Positions 16,981 through 24,514 of a stretch of 64,000 nt of DNA are shown piece by piece (within the stretch, counting starts at the first letter, position 1; each line of letters begins with the position of its first letter). A program made the position numbers and the translations under genes. Source of the DNA: JBJKRF01 sp046704785. GTDB lineage: Bacteria > Chloroflexota > Anaerolineae > Anaerolineales > Villigracilaceae. The notes under the pieces were generated by a model that was given only the letters and a program-made list of their open reading frames with translations, did not search any database and had not been told where the DNA came from. The stretch spans positions 9,662 to 73,661 of the forward strand of contig JBJKRF010000088.1 of NCBI GenBank assembly GCA_046704785.1, written 5' to 3'.

Positions 16981-17009
16981 AGTATACGCATGCCAGACCG
17001 GCTTGACAA
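16981..17009 (-). promoter_or_regulatory. Promoter of the protealysin-emfourin operon
   Basis: Minus strand TTGTCA (17004-17009) and TATACT (16981-16986) with a 17-bp spacer. The predicted start is about 35 nt from the protease ATG. Confidence 0.75.
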
Positions 17010-17048
17010 CTACCCTCTGGTTCCTGGCAGATTTATGCACATTTGTCA

Positions 17049-17084
17049 TAAAAAAAAGAACGGAGAGCCGGTTTTGCTCCCCGT
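17049..17084 (-). terminator. Terminator of the hflX-pepF operon
   Basis: On the minus strand ACGGGGAGC pairs with GCTCTCCGT (one G-U) around a 7-nt loop and is followed by a CTTTTTTTT run. It lies about 30 bp past the pepF stop. Confidence 0.8.
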
Positions 17085-17112
17085 CTTTTGGTGAACGCTG
17101 ATGGGTATTTCC

Positions 17113-18912
17113 CTATAGCTGCTCGTAACGTTCGATCTGCTTGCCGATGATTGCCAGACTATCGGCCCAGAAGGCCTTCGTGCGGATGTCGATTCCGAAA
17201 CGTCCGGCCAGATCGGCTGCGGGCGCTTCGCCCGTACAGGCAAGCAAGTCGATGTAATCGGGGACGAAGTCTGCGCCGCGCTGTTGATAAATCGCGTACA
17301 GGCCGGTGCCGAAAAGCAGCCCGAAGGCATAGGGGAAGTTGTAGAAGGAAAGTCCCACCGAGTAATAATGCGGTTTCCAGGTCCACATATATTTCATCAG
17401 GTAGCGCTCATCGAGGCCGTCTCCGTAAGCTGCTTTTTGGGCGCGTTCCATGATTTCGCAGAAATCATCCGGCGAAAGCTCGGATTGCTCGCGGCGTTCG
17501 AAGACTTCTTTCTCGAACAAGTAACGTGAATAAATGTCGACGGTTACCTGGCCGGCATTGATCAGGGCATTTTCCAGCACGGCCAGCTCTTCGTCTTTGT
17601 TGGCAGCCTGTTTGAGCACGGCCTGGTTGACGATGGTCTCGCACATGATGGAAGCGGTTTCTGCCAGCGTCATGGGCGTATCCTGCTGGATCATGGTCTT
17701 GCCTGCGGCGAAAGCGCACTCGTTATGGAAGGCGTGACCCAGCTCGTGCGCGATGGTCGAAACCTGATCGAACGAGCCATCGAAGTTCGTCAGAATGCGT
17801 GATTCTCTAACAGACGGAACGGGCATGCAGAAACCGCCGCCGCGCTTGCCGGGCCGCATTTCGGCGTCGATCCAATGATTGTCGAAGGCGCGTTTAGCGA
17901 GCGCTTCCAGTTTGGGCGAGAACAGGCCGAAGTTTTTCAGGATAAAAGTCTGGGCTTGGTCCCATGTGTATACGGTGTCCGTTTTTCCGAGCGGCGCGAA
18001 CAAATCCCACCAGGCCAGTTTCTCTTTGCCGAGTTTCCTGGCTTTGGCATGGAAGTAACGCCGGAAGGTAGGTAACGAGTCGCGCATGGCGTCGAGCATG
18101 GCCCCCAGGGTGGTACGGTCGATGCGGGACATGTCAATGGCCGCGTGCAGAGCGTCTTGTCGCCCGCGATGCTGGCTGAATGTGTTGGCCGTCCCTTTGA
18201 TGCCGTTGAGCGCTGCGGCCAGCGGCTCCTCGATGGTTTTCCAGGCCACCATTTCAGCCTCGTATCCGCGTCGACGGATGGTCTCGTCGGGGTGGCTGTG
18301 CAAATTGATCAACGCCGGCATGGGCATTTTTTGAGGCTTGCCGTCCAGCTTGAAATCGACGCTCAGTTGCGAGGTGAGCGTGCCTTGCAGCTTCGACCAG
18401 GCGCTTCCGCCGCTCAGATTCAATTCCGCTGCCAGAACTTCTTCGGCTTCGCTCATTAGGAATTTGCTCTGTTCGGCGGCTTCTTGCAGGAAGAAGGCAT
18501 GCGCTCTGGCCGTTTCGTTGCGCTCGATGATTTCGGGCAGGAAATTGGCAATCTGCCCGATCCAAGCCTGGCTCTTGATGTTGAGCGTATGAAAACGCAT
18601 CTGCATTATGTCAAATTCGGACTCCAGCTTTTTTGCCTGCTGGTTGAATGAATCGGTGGTTACGAACGAACTGATATAAGCGTCGATAGTCAGGACCAAC
18701 TCATAGAGGTCGTTGAGACGCTCGATCATCTCAGATGTCAGCGCAGTCAGTTGAGCGAGATCGTTGCGCGCGCCCGTACTCTTCACTTTATCGAAGAAGG
18801 CTTCAAGGTCGTCCAGTTGCTTTTCCGTGTCGGCCATCGCTGCTCTGAATTCCGGTGAGTCCAGACCAGGGTAGACGTTCGACAGACTCCAATGAGGGAC
18901 AGGCGTGCCCAT
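17113..18912 (-). CDS. pepF: M3 family oligoendopeptidase F
   Basis: 599 residues, full length for the family. The zinc motif is HELGH in TIAHELGHAFHNECAF, with a further Glu downstream in TLAETASIMCETIV. The N-terminal helical half is the usual PepF oligopeptide-chamber. It cleaves short peptides in the cytoplasm. AAGGAG six bases before the ATG supports the start. It follows hflX and a small membrane protein gene on the same strand, with a 21-nt gap. Confidence 0.93.
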   Translation of the reverse strand: MGTPVPHWSLSNVYPGLDSPEFRAAMADTEKQLDDLEAFFDKVKSTGARNDLAQLTALTSEMIERLNDLYELVLTIDAYISSFVTTDSFNQQAKKLESEFDIMQMRFHTLNIKSQAWIGQIANFLPEIIERNETARAHAFFLQEAAEQSKFLMSEAEEVLAAELNLSGGSAWSKLQGTLTSQLSVDFKLDGKPQKMPMPALINLHSHPDETIRRRGYEAEMVAWKTIEEPLAAALNGIKGTANTFSQHRGRQDALHAAIDMSRIDRTTLGAMLDAMRDSLPTFRRYFHAKARKLGKEKLAWWDLFAPLGKTDTVYTWDQAQTFILKNFGLFSPKLEALAKRAFDNHWIDAEMRPGKRGGGFCMPVPSVRESRILTNFDGSFDQVSTIAHELGHAFHNECAFAAGKTMIQQDTPMTLAETASIMCETIVNQAVLKQAANKDEELAVLENALINAGQVTVDIYSRYLFEKEVFERREQSELSPDDFCEIMERAQKAAYGDGLDERYLMKYMWTWKPHYYSVGLSFYNFPYAFGLLFGTGLYAIYQQRGADFVPDYIDLLACTGEAPAADLAGRFGIDIRTKAFWADSLAIIGKQIERYEQL

Positions 18913-18933
18913 TTTTTGCTCCTTCTGGGCGCA

Positions 18934-19149
18934 CTAAAGCGCCCAGGCCAACATCAAGCCGAACAAGGCGACGATCAATCCGACGTGCAGAAATAGATTC
19001 GTGCGGACGAGATACCATTCAGCAGGGGCAAAACTGACAAGCAGAAAATTGATAAAGATCAAAGCCATACCGATCAGGGGCAGCAGCCCTTTGCGGGTTG
19101 CCAGAAATTCCGAGGTCTGGTCGAGAAACTTCGAAAACCAGTTGATCAT
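18934..19149 (-). CDS. Small two-helix membrane protein
   Basis: 71 residues from ATG 19149. This start overlaps the hflX stop as ATGA, so translation is likely coupled; upstream in-frame starts fall inside hflX. Two hydrophobic segments are visible, GLLPLIGMALIFINFLLVSF and LFLHVGLIVALFGLMLAWAL, separated by a short loop with a Glu-Trp. The family is not recognised. Coupling to hflX suggests a partner or regulator of that GTPase (inference). Confidence 0.65.
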   Translation of the reverse strand: MINWFSKFLDQTSEFLATRKGLLPLIGMALIFINFLLVSFAPAEWYLVRTNLFLHVGLIVALFGLMLAWAL

Positions 19150-20501
19150 ATTTTTTCTTCCTCTTCGCTTTCGGATGGTAGACCGGCGCCCAGCCATTCA
19201 CTGAATTGCGCCAACAAGCGGCCGGGGATGCGTCCCTGGATTTTGACGCCGCCGCGCCCGTGCTCGATGCGTTCAACTTGCCCGGCCTCGTGGAACATGG
19301 AAATCAACTGTCCTTGCTGGTAGGGGAGCCAGACTTCGATGGGCGTATATCTCTCGTAGAGTTCTTCCATAACCTTTTGCATCAACGCTGGGATGGCTTC
19401 CCCATTGAGCGCCGAAATTGCCACGGCCTGTGGATAATCTTGCAACACCTGTTTGGCGGCTTCTGGGTTTTTCAGGCGGTCGACCTTGTTCAGCGCCGTG
19501 ACAATGGGGATGTGCCCGGCGTCGATCTCATTCAACGTTTCTTGAACGGACTCAAACTGCGCCAGCGCATTTGGATGTGAAATGTCGACGACGTGCAGGA
19601 GCAGGTCGGCCTCGGCGATCTCTTCCAGCGTGGCATGGAAAGCAGCTACCAGCGTGGTCGGCAGCTTTTGGATGAAGCCGACTGTGTCGGTGAAGAGCGC
19701 CAAATGCCCACCGGGCAATTCCACGCGTCGCGTCGTTGGATCGAGCGTGGCGAAAAGCTGGTTGGCTGCATAGACCTCGGCGTGGGCTATGCGGTTGAGC
19801 AAGGTGGACTTTCCGGCGTTGGTGTATCCGACCAGGGCAACCGTTGGGATGCGGCTGCGCTTGCGTTGAGCGCGATAGCGCATACGGTGCGCCCGTACTT
19901 TTTCCAGTTCGCGTTTCAGGTGCGCGATCCGGCTGCGAATCTGGCGGCGGTCCACTTCCAGTTGGGTTTCGCCGGGGCCGCGCAGACCAACGCCGCCGGT
20001 AGCGCCGGTGCGTCCGCCGCCGCCGCCGGCCTGTCGCTCGAGGTGGGTCCACTGGCGCGTCAGGCGTGGCAACAGATATTCGTACTGCGCCAGTTCCACC
20101 TGCAACATGCCTTCGCTGGTGTGAGCGTGTTGCGCGAAGATGTCCAGGATCAGTGCCGTACGGTCGAGAACGCGGACGTGTTCGCCCAGCGCTTTTTCAA
20201 GCTCGCGTTGATGGCGCGGATTCAGTTCATCGTCGAAGATGACAACCTGGGCCAGCGTTTCTTCGCTCAAGGCGCGGAGTTCGTCAACTTTTCCGGAGCC
20301 GATGTATGTTTCCGGGTTGGGGTGGTCGAGTTTTTGCGTCAACTCACCCACCACCGTCAAGCCGGCGGTTTCGGAAAGCAGGGCAAGTTCCGTCATCGAG
20401 TCTTCCAGGGGAAACAGGGAGTTTTCCTGGCGCACCTCGACGCCGACGAGAAATGCACGTTCCCTGGGCGGTAGAGTCGGTTCAGGAGCCTTTTTTGACA
20501 T
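19146..20501 (-). CDS. hflX: GTPase HflX
   Basis: 451 residues. The HflX signature GRTGATGGVGLRGPGETQLE is preceded by a Gly-rich stretch at 159-163, with the N-terminal HflX domain before it. The GTPase domain follows: G1 GYTNAGKST (225-233), G3 DTVGFI, G4 NKVD. HflX binds the 50S subunit and splits stalled or hibernating ribosomes, notably under heat stress. A C-terminal domain of about 80 residues ends in an acidic tail. It is the first gene of hflX-small membrane protein-pepF. Confidence 0.95.
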   Translation of the reverse strand: MSKKAPEPTLPPRERAFLVGVEVRQENSLFPLEDSMTELALLSETAGLTVVGELTQKLDHPNPETYIGSGKVDELRALSEETLAQVVIFDDELNPRHQRELEKALGEHVRVLDRTALILDIFAQHAHTSEGMLQVELAQYEYLLPRLTRQWTHLERQAGGGGGRTGATGGVGLRGPGETQLEVDRRQIRSRIAHLKRELEKVRAHRMRYRAQRKRSRIPTVALVGYTNAGKSTLLNRIAHAEVYAANQLFATLDPTTRRVELPGGHLALFTDTVGFIQKLPTTLVAAFHATLEEIAEADLLLHVVDISHPNALAQFESVQETLNEIDAGHIPIVTALNKVDRLKNPEAAKQVLQDYPQAVAISALNGEAIPALMQKVMEELYERYTPIEVWLPYQQGQLISMFHEAGQVERIEHGRGGVKIQGRIPGRLLAQFSEWLGAGLPSESEEEEKI

Positions 20502-20628
20502 TCAGGTTTGGTTTTCCTCGCAATAAAATTAATTCTTTGGTATTTGTCACCAGCAGGATATGGAGCGTGCTTTTACCCGGCGTCCCCTGCCGAGTCGAAA
20601 AATAAACGACAGGTGCCTGCCGTTTTTA

Positions 20629-20634
20629 ATTATA
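20629..20634 (-). promoter_or_regulatory. hflX: -10 element for hflX
   Basis: TATAAT on the minus strand, about 127 nt before the hflX start. The -35 is not recognisable. The 221-bp gap (20502-20722) to the kinase gene holds nothing else that I can support. Confidence 0.4.
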
Positions 20635-20722
20635 CAACACTCGTCCCTGGTTTCTGTGAGGTTCCTTGGGAATTATCTGCGGGATGAAGCGGATTTGTGG
20701 GAGTGTGGTGCCCTGTGAGCGC

Positions 20723-21970
20723 TCATTCCCCCTGTTCGTGAATGTCGGAAGACTCCTCCTGCGTATCGTCCGCTTTGAATAGTTTGGCAAGTTTGGGGTC
20801 TGTCGGCTGGGAGCGAAGCGGCAGCAGGATGTGGAAAATGGAGCCGGGACACTTGGTTTCGTCGAAGCCTTCCGACTCGACCCAGATCGCGCCGCCGTGC
20901 GATTCGACGATCCCTTTTGTGATTGCCAGTCCCAGGCCCGGACCGCCGCCCATGAATTTCGTTTTGCCGCTCGAATGCAGGGAAACGTTGCCGAGCTGCC
21001 CGAACTTCTCGAAGATGATATCCTGGTTTTCCGGCGCGATGCCGATGCCGGTATCGCTGATGATGACTTCCACAAAACCGGACAGCGTCCGCCCGTCCAC
21101 GCTGATCTTGCCGCCGTCGGGTGTGTATTTGATCGCGTTGCTGATGATGTTCTTGAGCGCCTGGTAAACCCGTTCCGGGTCGGCGAAGATCAGTTCCTCG
21201 CTGCCAGGAAATTGCTGGATATCCAGCGTTTGCTTGCGTTCGGTGATCGTGTTTTGGAAATCTGCTTTGAGCAGGTTGAGGATGCGGTTGATCCACATCG
21301 GTTGGAAGTTGAGCGAGAGCAGGTTGTTGTCGATCAGAGAGACGTCAATCATGTCGTCGACGATTTCACGCAGGCGTTGGATGCCGTTGTGGACACCCTG
21401 TACCAGCATGTGGAGCTGATCCGCCTCGCGGGGAATCAGGTCTCCGATCATGGCGGTATAGCCCTCGATGAGCGTCAGCGGCGTTTTCAACTCGTGCGCG
21501 GCGACGGCGATGAAGTTCGACTTGCTGCGGTCGAGCCGTTCGAGTTTGGTTTGCAAGGTTTCGAGTTCGTTCGAGATGTAGGTGACGCGCCCTTCGCTCT
21601 CGAACGTGGTGACGCGTTCGATACAGTGCAAATAGACGGGCATCAACGCGCCGATCAGGTCGAGCGCATCGATGTCGTCGAGATTCTCGCGGGCCACTTC
21701 GTACGAGATTGTGATGAGTTGGTGCAGTAACGCCGTGACGTTGCGTTCGCCCCCTTCGAGGTCTGTTTCGGTGCGGGAGGTGGTCCATTCGTATAAAAGC
21801 GTATCCAGCCAACTGGCGTCGCCGGAAACGACAGCCTGGTCGATCAGGTCGAAGAATTTGGAAAGTTGGCTCTGGAAATTTTCCCGTACACCTGTCCCGC
21901 GCGCCAGGACGTTGGCGGCGCGCTTTTCCAACGTGGGGCGAATGCGGGTAAGTGAGTCCTGAACACTCAT
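20723..21970 (-). CDS. Soluble sensor histidine kinase
   Basis: 415 residues, no transmembrane helix. The N-terminal 125 residues are helical and resemble the RsbR/globin-like input region in general character (uncertain). A coiled coil follows, then the HisKA H-box AVAAHELKTPLTLIEGY with H159. The HATPase part has N-box NIISNAIKYTPDGGK, DTGIGIAPEN and GPGLGLAITKGI. The N-terminal input is not a recognised sensor. Its own promoter sits directly at the start codon, so it is separated from the trmFO-M28 pair upstream. No partner response regulator is adjacent. Confidence 0.85.
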   Translation of the reverse strand: MSVQDSLTRIRPTLEKRAANVLARGTGVRENFQSQLSKFFDLIDQAVVSGDASWLDTLLYEWTTSRTETDLEGGERNVTALLHQLITISYEVARENLDDIDALDLIGALMPVYLHCIERVTTFESEGRVTYISNELETLQTKLERLDRSKSNFIAVAAHELKTPLTLIEGYTAMIGDLIPREADQLHMLVQGVHNGIQRLREIVDDMIDVSLIDNNLLSLNFQPMWINRILNLLKADFQNTITERKQTLDIQQFPGSEELIFADPERVYQALKNIISNAIKYTPDGGKISVDGRTLSGFVEVIISDTGIGIAPENQDIIFEKFGQLGNVSLHSSGKTKFMGGGPGLGLAITKGIVESHGGAIWVESEGFDETKCPGSIFHILLPLRSQPTDPKLAKLFKADDTQEESSDIHEQGE

Positions 21971-21976
21971 GGTCTT

Positions 21977-22005
21977 AGTTTATTCCAGTACGGAGATTTT
22001 GACAA
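21977..22005 (-). promoter_or_regulatory. Promoter of the soluble kinase gene (probable leaderless start)
   Basis: Minus strand TTGTCA (22000-22005), a 17-bp spacer and TAAACT (21977-21982). Only six bases separate the -10 from the ATG, so the mRNA would begin at the start codon. Confidence 0.65.
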
Positions 22006-22035
22006 TTTTCTCCACGTTGCAGTTTTGTTGGGGTG

Positions 22036-22977
22036 TCACTGACTGCGAGCCTTGATCCAGGCCAGCAGCGTGTCGCCCACGATTTTCAGGCTTTTGGCAG
22101 AGACTTTGTCTGGCGTATCCTGGACGGTGTGCCAGTAGGGATAATCGATGTCGATGATGTCGACGGCGGGCAGCCCTTTTTTTAGGAAGGGCGTGTGGTC
22201 GTCGATAATATAGTAATGCTGCTCCGGGATGAAGTAGTTGCCGTAGCCCAGTGCGCTGGCCTGCTGCCAGATCTGGTCGGTCAGTTGCGGGGTGGAGTTG
22301 CCTTCGCGGTAGATGTTCAAATCCGCGTCGCCGACCATGTCTACCACAACCACCGCTTCGGGCGTGAAGCTCAGGTTCTGGACGAAAGCGGTCGCGCCCA
22401 GGCTCCAATCCCAACCGGGAATATTGCCGTTGTCCTCGGCGTCGAAGAAAACCAGTTGGACCGGGATGCTGTTCGCGGGCAGGCTGCGCGCCAGTTCCAG
22501 CAGCACGGCCACGCCCGAAGCGCCGTCATCTGCGCCGGGGACGGGAGTCCGGCGGTTGTCCGGCGTGGGGTCCTGGTCGGCGAACATGCGGCTGTCGTAG
22601 TGCGCGCCCAGGATGATCTTGGGCGTCAGGGTGTTGCGCGTGGCGACGATATTTTGAACCGGATGACTCATGACCGTCGACTCGCGCGTTTCGGCTTGCC
22701 AACCGGACACGGCCAGTTGCGTTTCGATATATTGGATCACTTTGGCGTGCGCTTGCGTACCAACCACACGCGGACCGAAGCTGCTTTGGGCGAGCACATC
22801 CTGGTAAGCGCGCGCGCCGTCGAAGCCGTTTGGGGCAACGACAACAGGGCGCAGCCACAAGAACCAGGCCAGAGCGAGCCCGGCGGCGATCAGCAGCAGT
22901 CCGCCGATTAAACGGATTCTGTAGCGTTGCGGAGTCGCCTGGGAGGTGGTTGTGGCCGCCGGTTCCGGTGTGTTCAT
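22036..22977 (-). CDS. M28 family peptidase / glutaminyl cyclase-like, membrane anchored
   Basis: 313 residues from ATG 22977, which overlaps the trmFO stop (ATGA); longer in-frame starts lie within trmFO. One N-terminal transmembrane helix (22-42), then an exported M28 zinc-peptidase fold: GAHYDSR, GADDGASGVAVLLELAR, VFFDAED, DMVGD and DDHTPFLKKGLPAVDIID. The last motifs and the WHT near the end match glutaminyl-peptide cyclotransferases better than classical aminopeptidases. It may form N-terminal pyroglutamate on exported proteins or trim peptides; the sequence alone does not settle this. It is translationally coupled to trmFO. Confidence 0.78.
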   Translation of the reverse strand: MNTPEPAATTTSQATPQRYRIRLIGGLLLIAAGLALAWFLWLRPVVVAPNGFDGARAYQDVLAQSSFGPRVVGTQAHAKVIQYIETQLAVSGWQAETRESTVMSHPVQNIVATRNTLTPKIILGAHYDSRMFADQDPTPDNRRTPVPGADDGASGVAVLLELARSLPANSIPVQLVFFDAEDNGNIPGWDWSLGATAFVQNLSFTPEAVVVVDMVGDADLNIYREGNSTPQLTDQIWQQASALGYGNYFIPEQHYYIIDDHTPFLKKGLPAVDIIDIDYPYWHTVQDTPDKVSAKSLKIVGDTLLAWIKARSQ

Positions 22978-24371
22978 ACGGTTTGTAGAAATGCCTCCAG
23001 ATGCTGGGCCGCGCGTTCGGCGTAGGCGGCAGCCCGCTCGCGTTTTCCCAGGCGTGCGTTCGTTTCCAGCGGCGGCAGGATGCCAAAATTTGCCTTCATG
23101 GGTTGGAAATCTTTCAAGTCGGCGTGGGTCACGTAATGGCACAGCGCGCCGAGTAGGGTCGTGCGCGGCAGTTCGAGCGACGTCTGGCCTTGCATCACAC
23201 GCGCCGCGTTCCAGCCGGCCAGCAACCCGCTGGCGATGTTGCCCATGTATCCTTCCACGCCGATAATTTGCCCGGCAAAGAATAAGGTGTCACGCCGGAG
23301 GGTCTGCAACGAGGGGCGCAGCAGCCTGGGCGAAGCGAGGAAGGTGTTGCGGTGCATCTGGCCGTAGCGTACGAACCTGGCGTTCTGCAATCCAGGAATC
23401 AGGCGCAGGACGCGGCGTTGCTCCGGGAAGGTCAGGTTGGTTTGGAAGCCGACCAGGTTGTACAGGTCGCCGGCCAGGTTGTCCTGCCGAAGTTGGACGA
23501 CGGCATAGGGGCGTTTCCCCGTGCGTGGGTCGGACAATCCAACGGGTCGCATGGGCCCGAACGCGAGGGCTTTTTCTCCCCGCTGCGCGATGATCTCGAC
23601 CGGCAGGCAACCTTCGAAAAATTTGTCGGCGCCGGCGCGCACGCCCTGTTCCATGACCTGCTCGAAGGCTTTGAGTTGGATGCGCTCGGCACCCTGAAGC
23701 GCCGTTACGAAAGCCAGGTATTGGTCCTTGTCGAAGGGGCAGTTGATGTAATCGCCCTCGTCTTGTTCGCCTTTGCCCCAACGCGAAGCCTGGTAGGCGA
23801 TGTTCCTATCGATGCTTTCGGCGGAGACGATGGGCGAGATGGCATCGAAGAAATATAGATGCTCCTGGCCGCTGAATTGTGCGATGGCGTCCGATAGCGT
23901 CGGGGAGGTCAGGGGACCGGATGCGATCACCGTCGGGCCGTCGGGGATGCCAGTCATCTCCGCGCGCACCAGTTCGATGTTGGGGTGGTCGCTGATGCGT
24001 GCGGTGACTTGCTGCGCGAAGCGCTCGCGGTCGACGGCCAGTGCCGCTCCGGCGGGGAGCGCCGTCTCTTCGGCAACTTCGAGCAGGAGCGAGCCCAGGC
24101 GGCGCAATTCCGCTTTGAGAACGCCGGAAGCGCGGTCGGGTAGGTTCGACCCCAATGAGTTCGAGCAGACCAGTTCGGCGAGCTGCGCCGTCACGTGTGC
24201 GCCGGTCTCCAGCGTTGGACGCATCTCATACAGTCGGACTTTGATTCCGCGTTGGGCTGCTTGCCAGGCAGCTTCGCTACCGGCCAGCCCGCCACCGACG
24301 ACGGTCAGCGTCTCTTTTGGGGGAGTCTGGTTGATTTTTTGGCGTTTCGTGTCCACTCGATTTTGGTCCAT
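22974..24371 (-). CDS. trmFO: Methylenetetrahydrofolate-tRNA-(uracil-5-)-methyltransferase TrmFO
   Basis: 465 residues. The FAD-binding motif GGGLAGSEAAWQAA is at about 26-39. The two family cysteines are present, C69 in ELVCSNSLGSN and one in INCPFDKDQY. TrmFO makes ribothymidine at position 54 of tRNA using methylene-THF and FADH2. A short N-terminal extension of about 20 residues precedes the FAD motif. The gene starts near a weak TAAAAT -10 (24393-24398) in the 143-bp divergent gap to the plus-strand kinase. Confidence 0.95.
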   Translation of the reverse strand: MDQNRVDTKRQKINQTPPKETLTVVGGGLAGSEAAWQAAQRGIKVRLYEMRPTLETGAHVTAQLAELVCSNSLGSNLPDRASGVLKAELRRLGSLLLEVAEETALPAGAALAVDRERFAQQVTARISDHPNIELVRAEMTGIPDGPTVIASGPLTSPTLSDAIAQFSGQEHLYFFDAISPIVSAESIDRNIAYQASRWGKGEQDEGDYINCPFDKDQYLAFVTALQGAERIQLKAFEQVMEQGVRAGADKFFEGCLPVEIIAQRGEKALAFGPMRPVGLSDPRTGKRPYAVVQLRQDNLAGDLYNLVGFQTNLTFPEQRRVLRLIPGLQNARFVRYGQMHRNTFLASPRLLRPSLQTLRRDTLFFAGQIIGVEGYMGNIASGLLAGWNAARVMQGQTSLELPRTTLLGALCHYVTHADLKDFQPMKANFGILPPLETNARLGKRERAAAYAERAAQHLEAFLQTV

Positions 24372-24501
24372 GTCTTGGAGAAGAGCGTCCCTATTTTACC
24401 GCTGTAGGCGGAAAAAGAAGACGGTTTTGTGAGATTTTTTCGACAGGCGAGTGGAGAAATGCGCGGCGTGTCGTCCATGTAGTTTTTGAAAAATTCGCGT
24501 A

Positions 24502-24507
24502 TATAAT
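24502..24507 (+). promoter_or_regulatory. -10 element of the three-gene two-component operon (probable leaderless start)
   Basis: TATAAT ends seven bases before the ATG at 24515. No convincing -35 is visible. With a normal -10 to start distance, transcription begins at the A of the ATG. Confidence 0.55.
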
Positions 24508-24514
24508 TGGAGTT

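Noticed and set aside
19593..20474. A 293-codon open frame opposite hflX
   Set aside because: Antisense shadow of hflX without initiation signal or domain.
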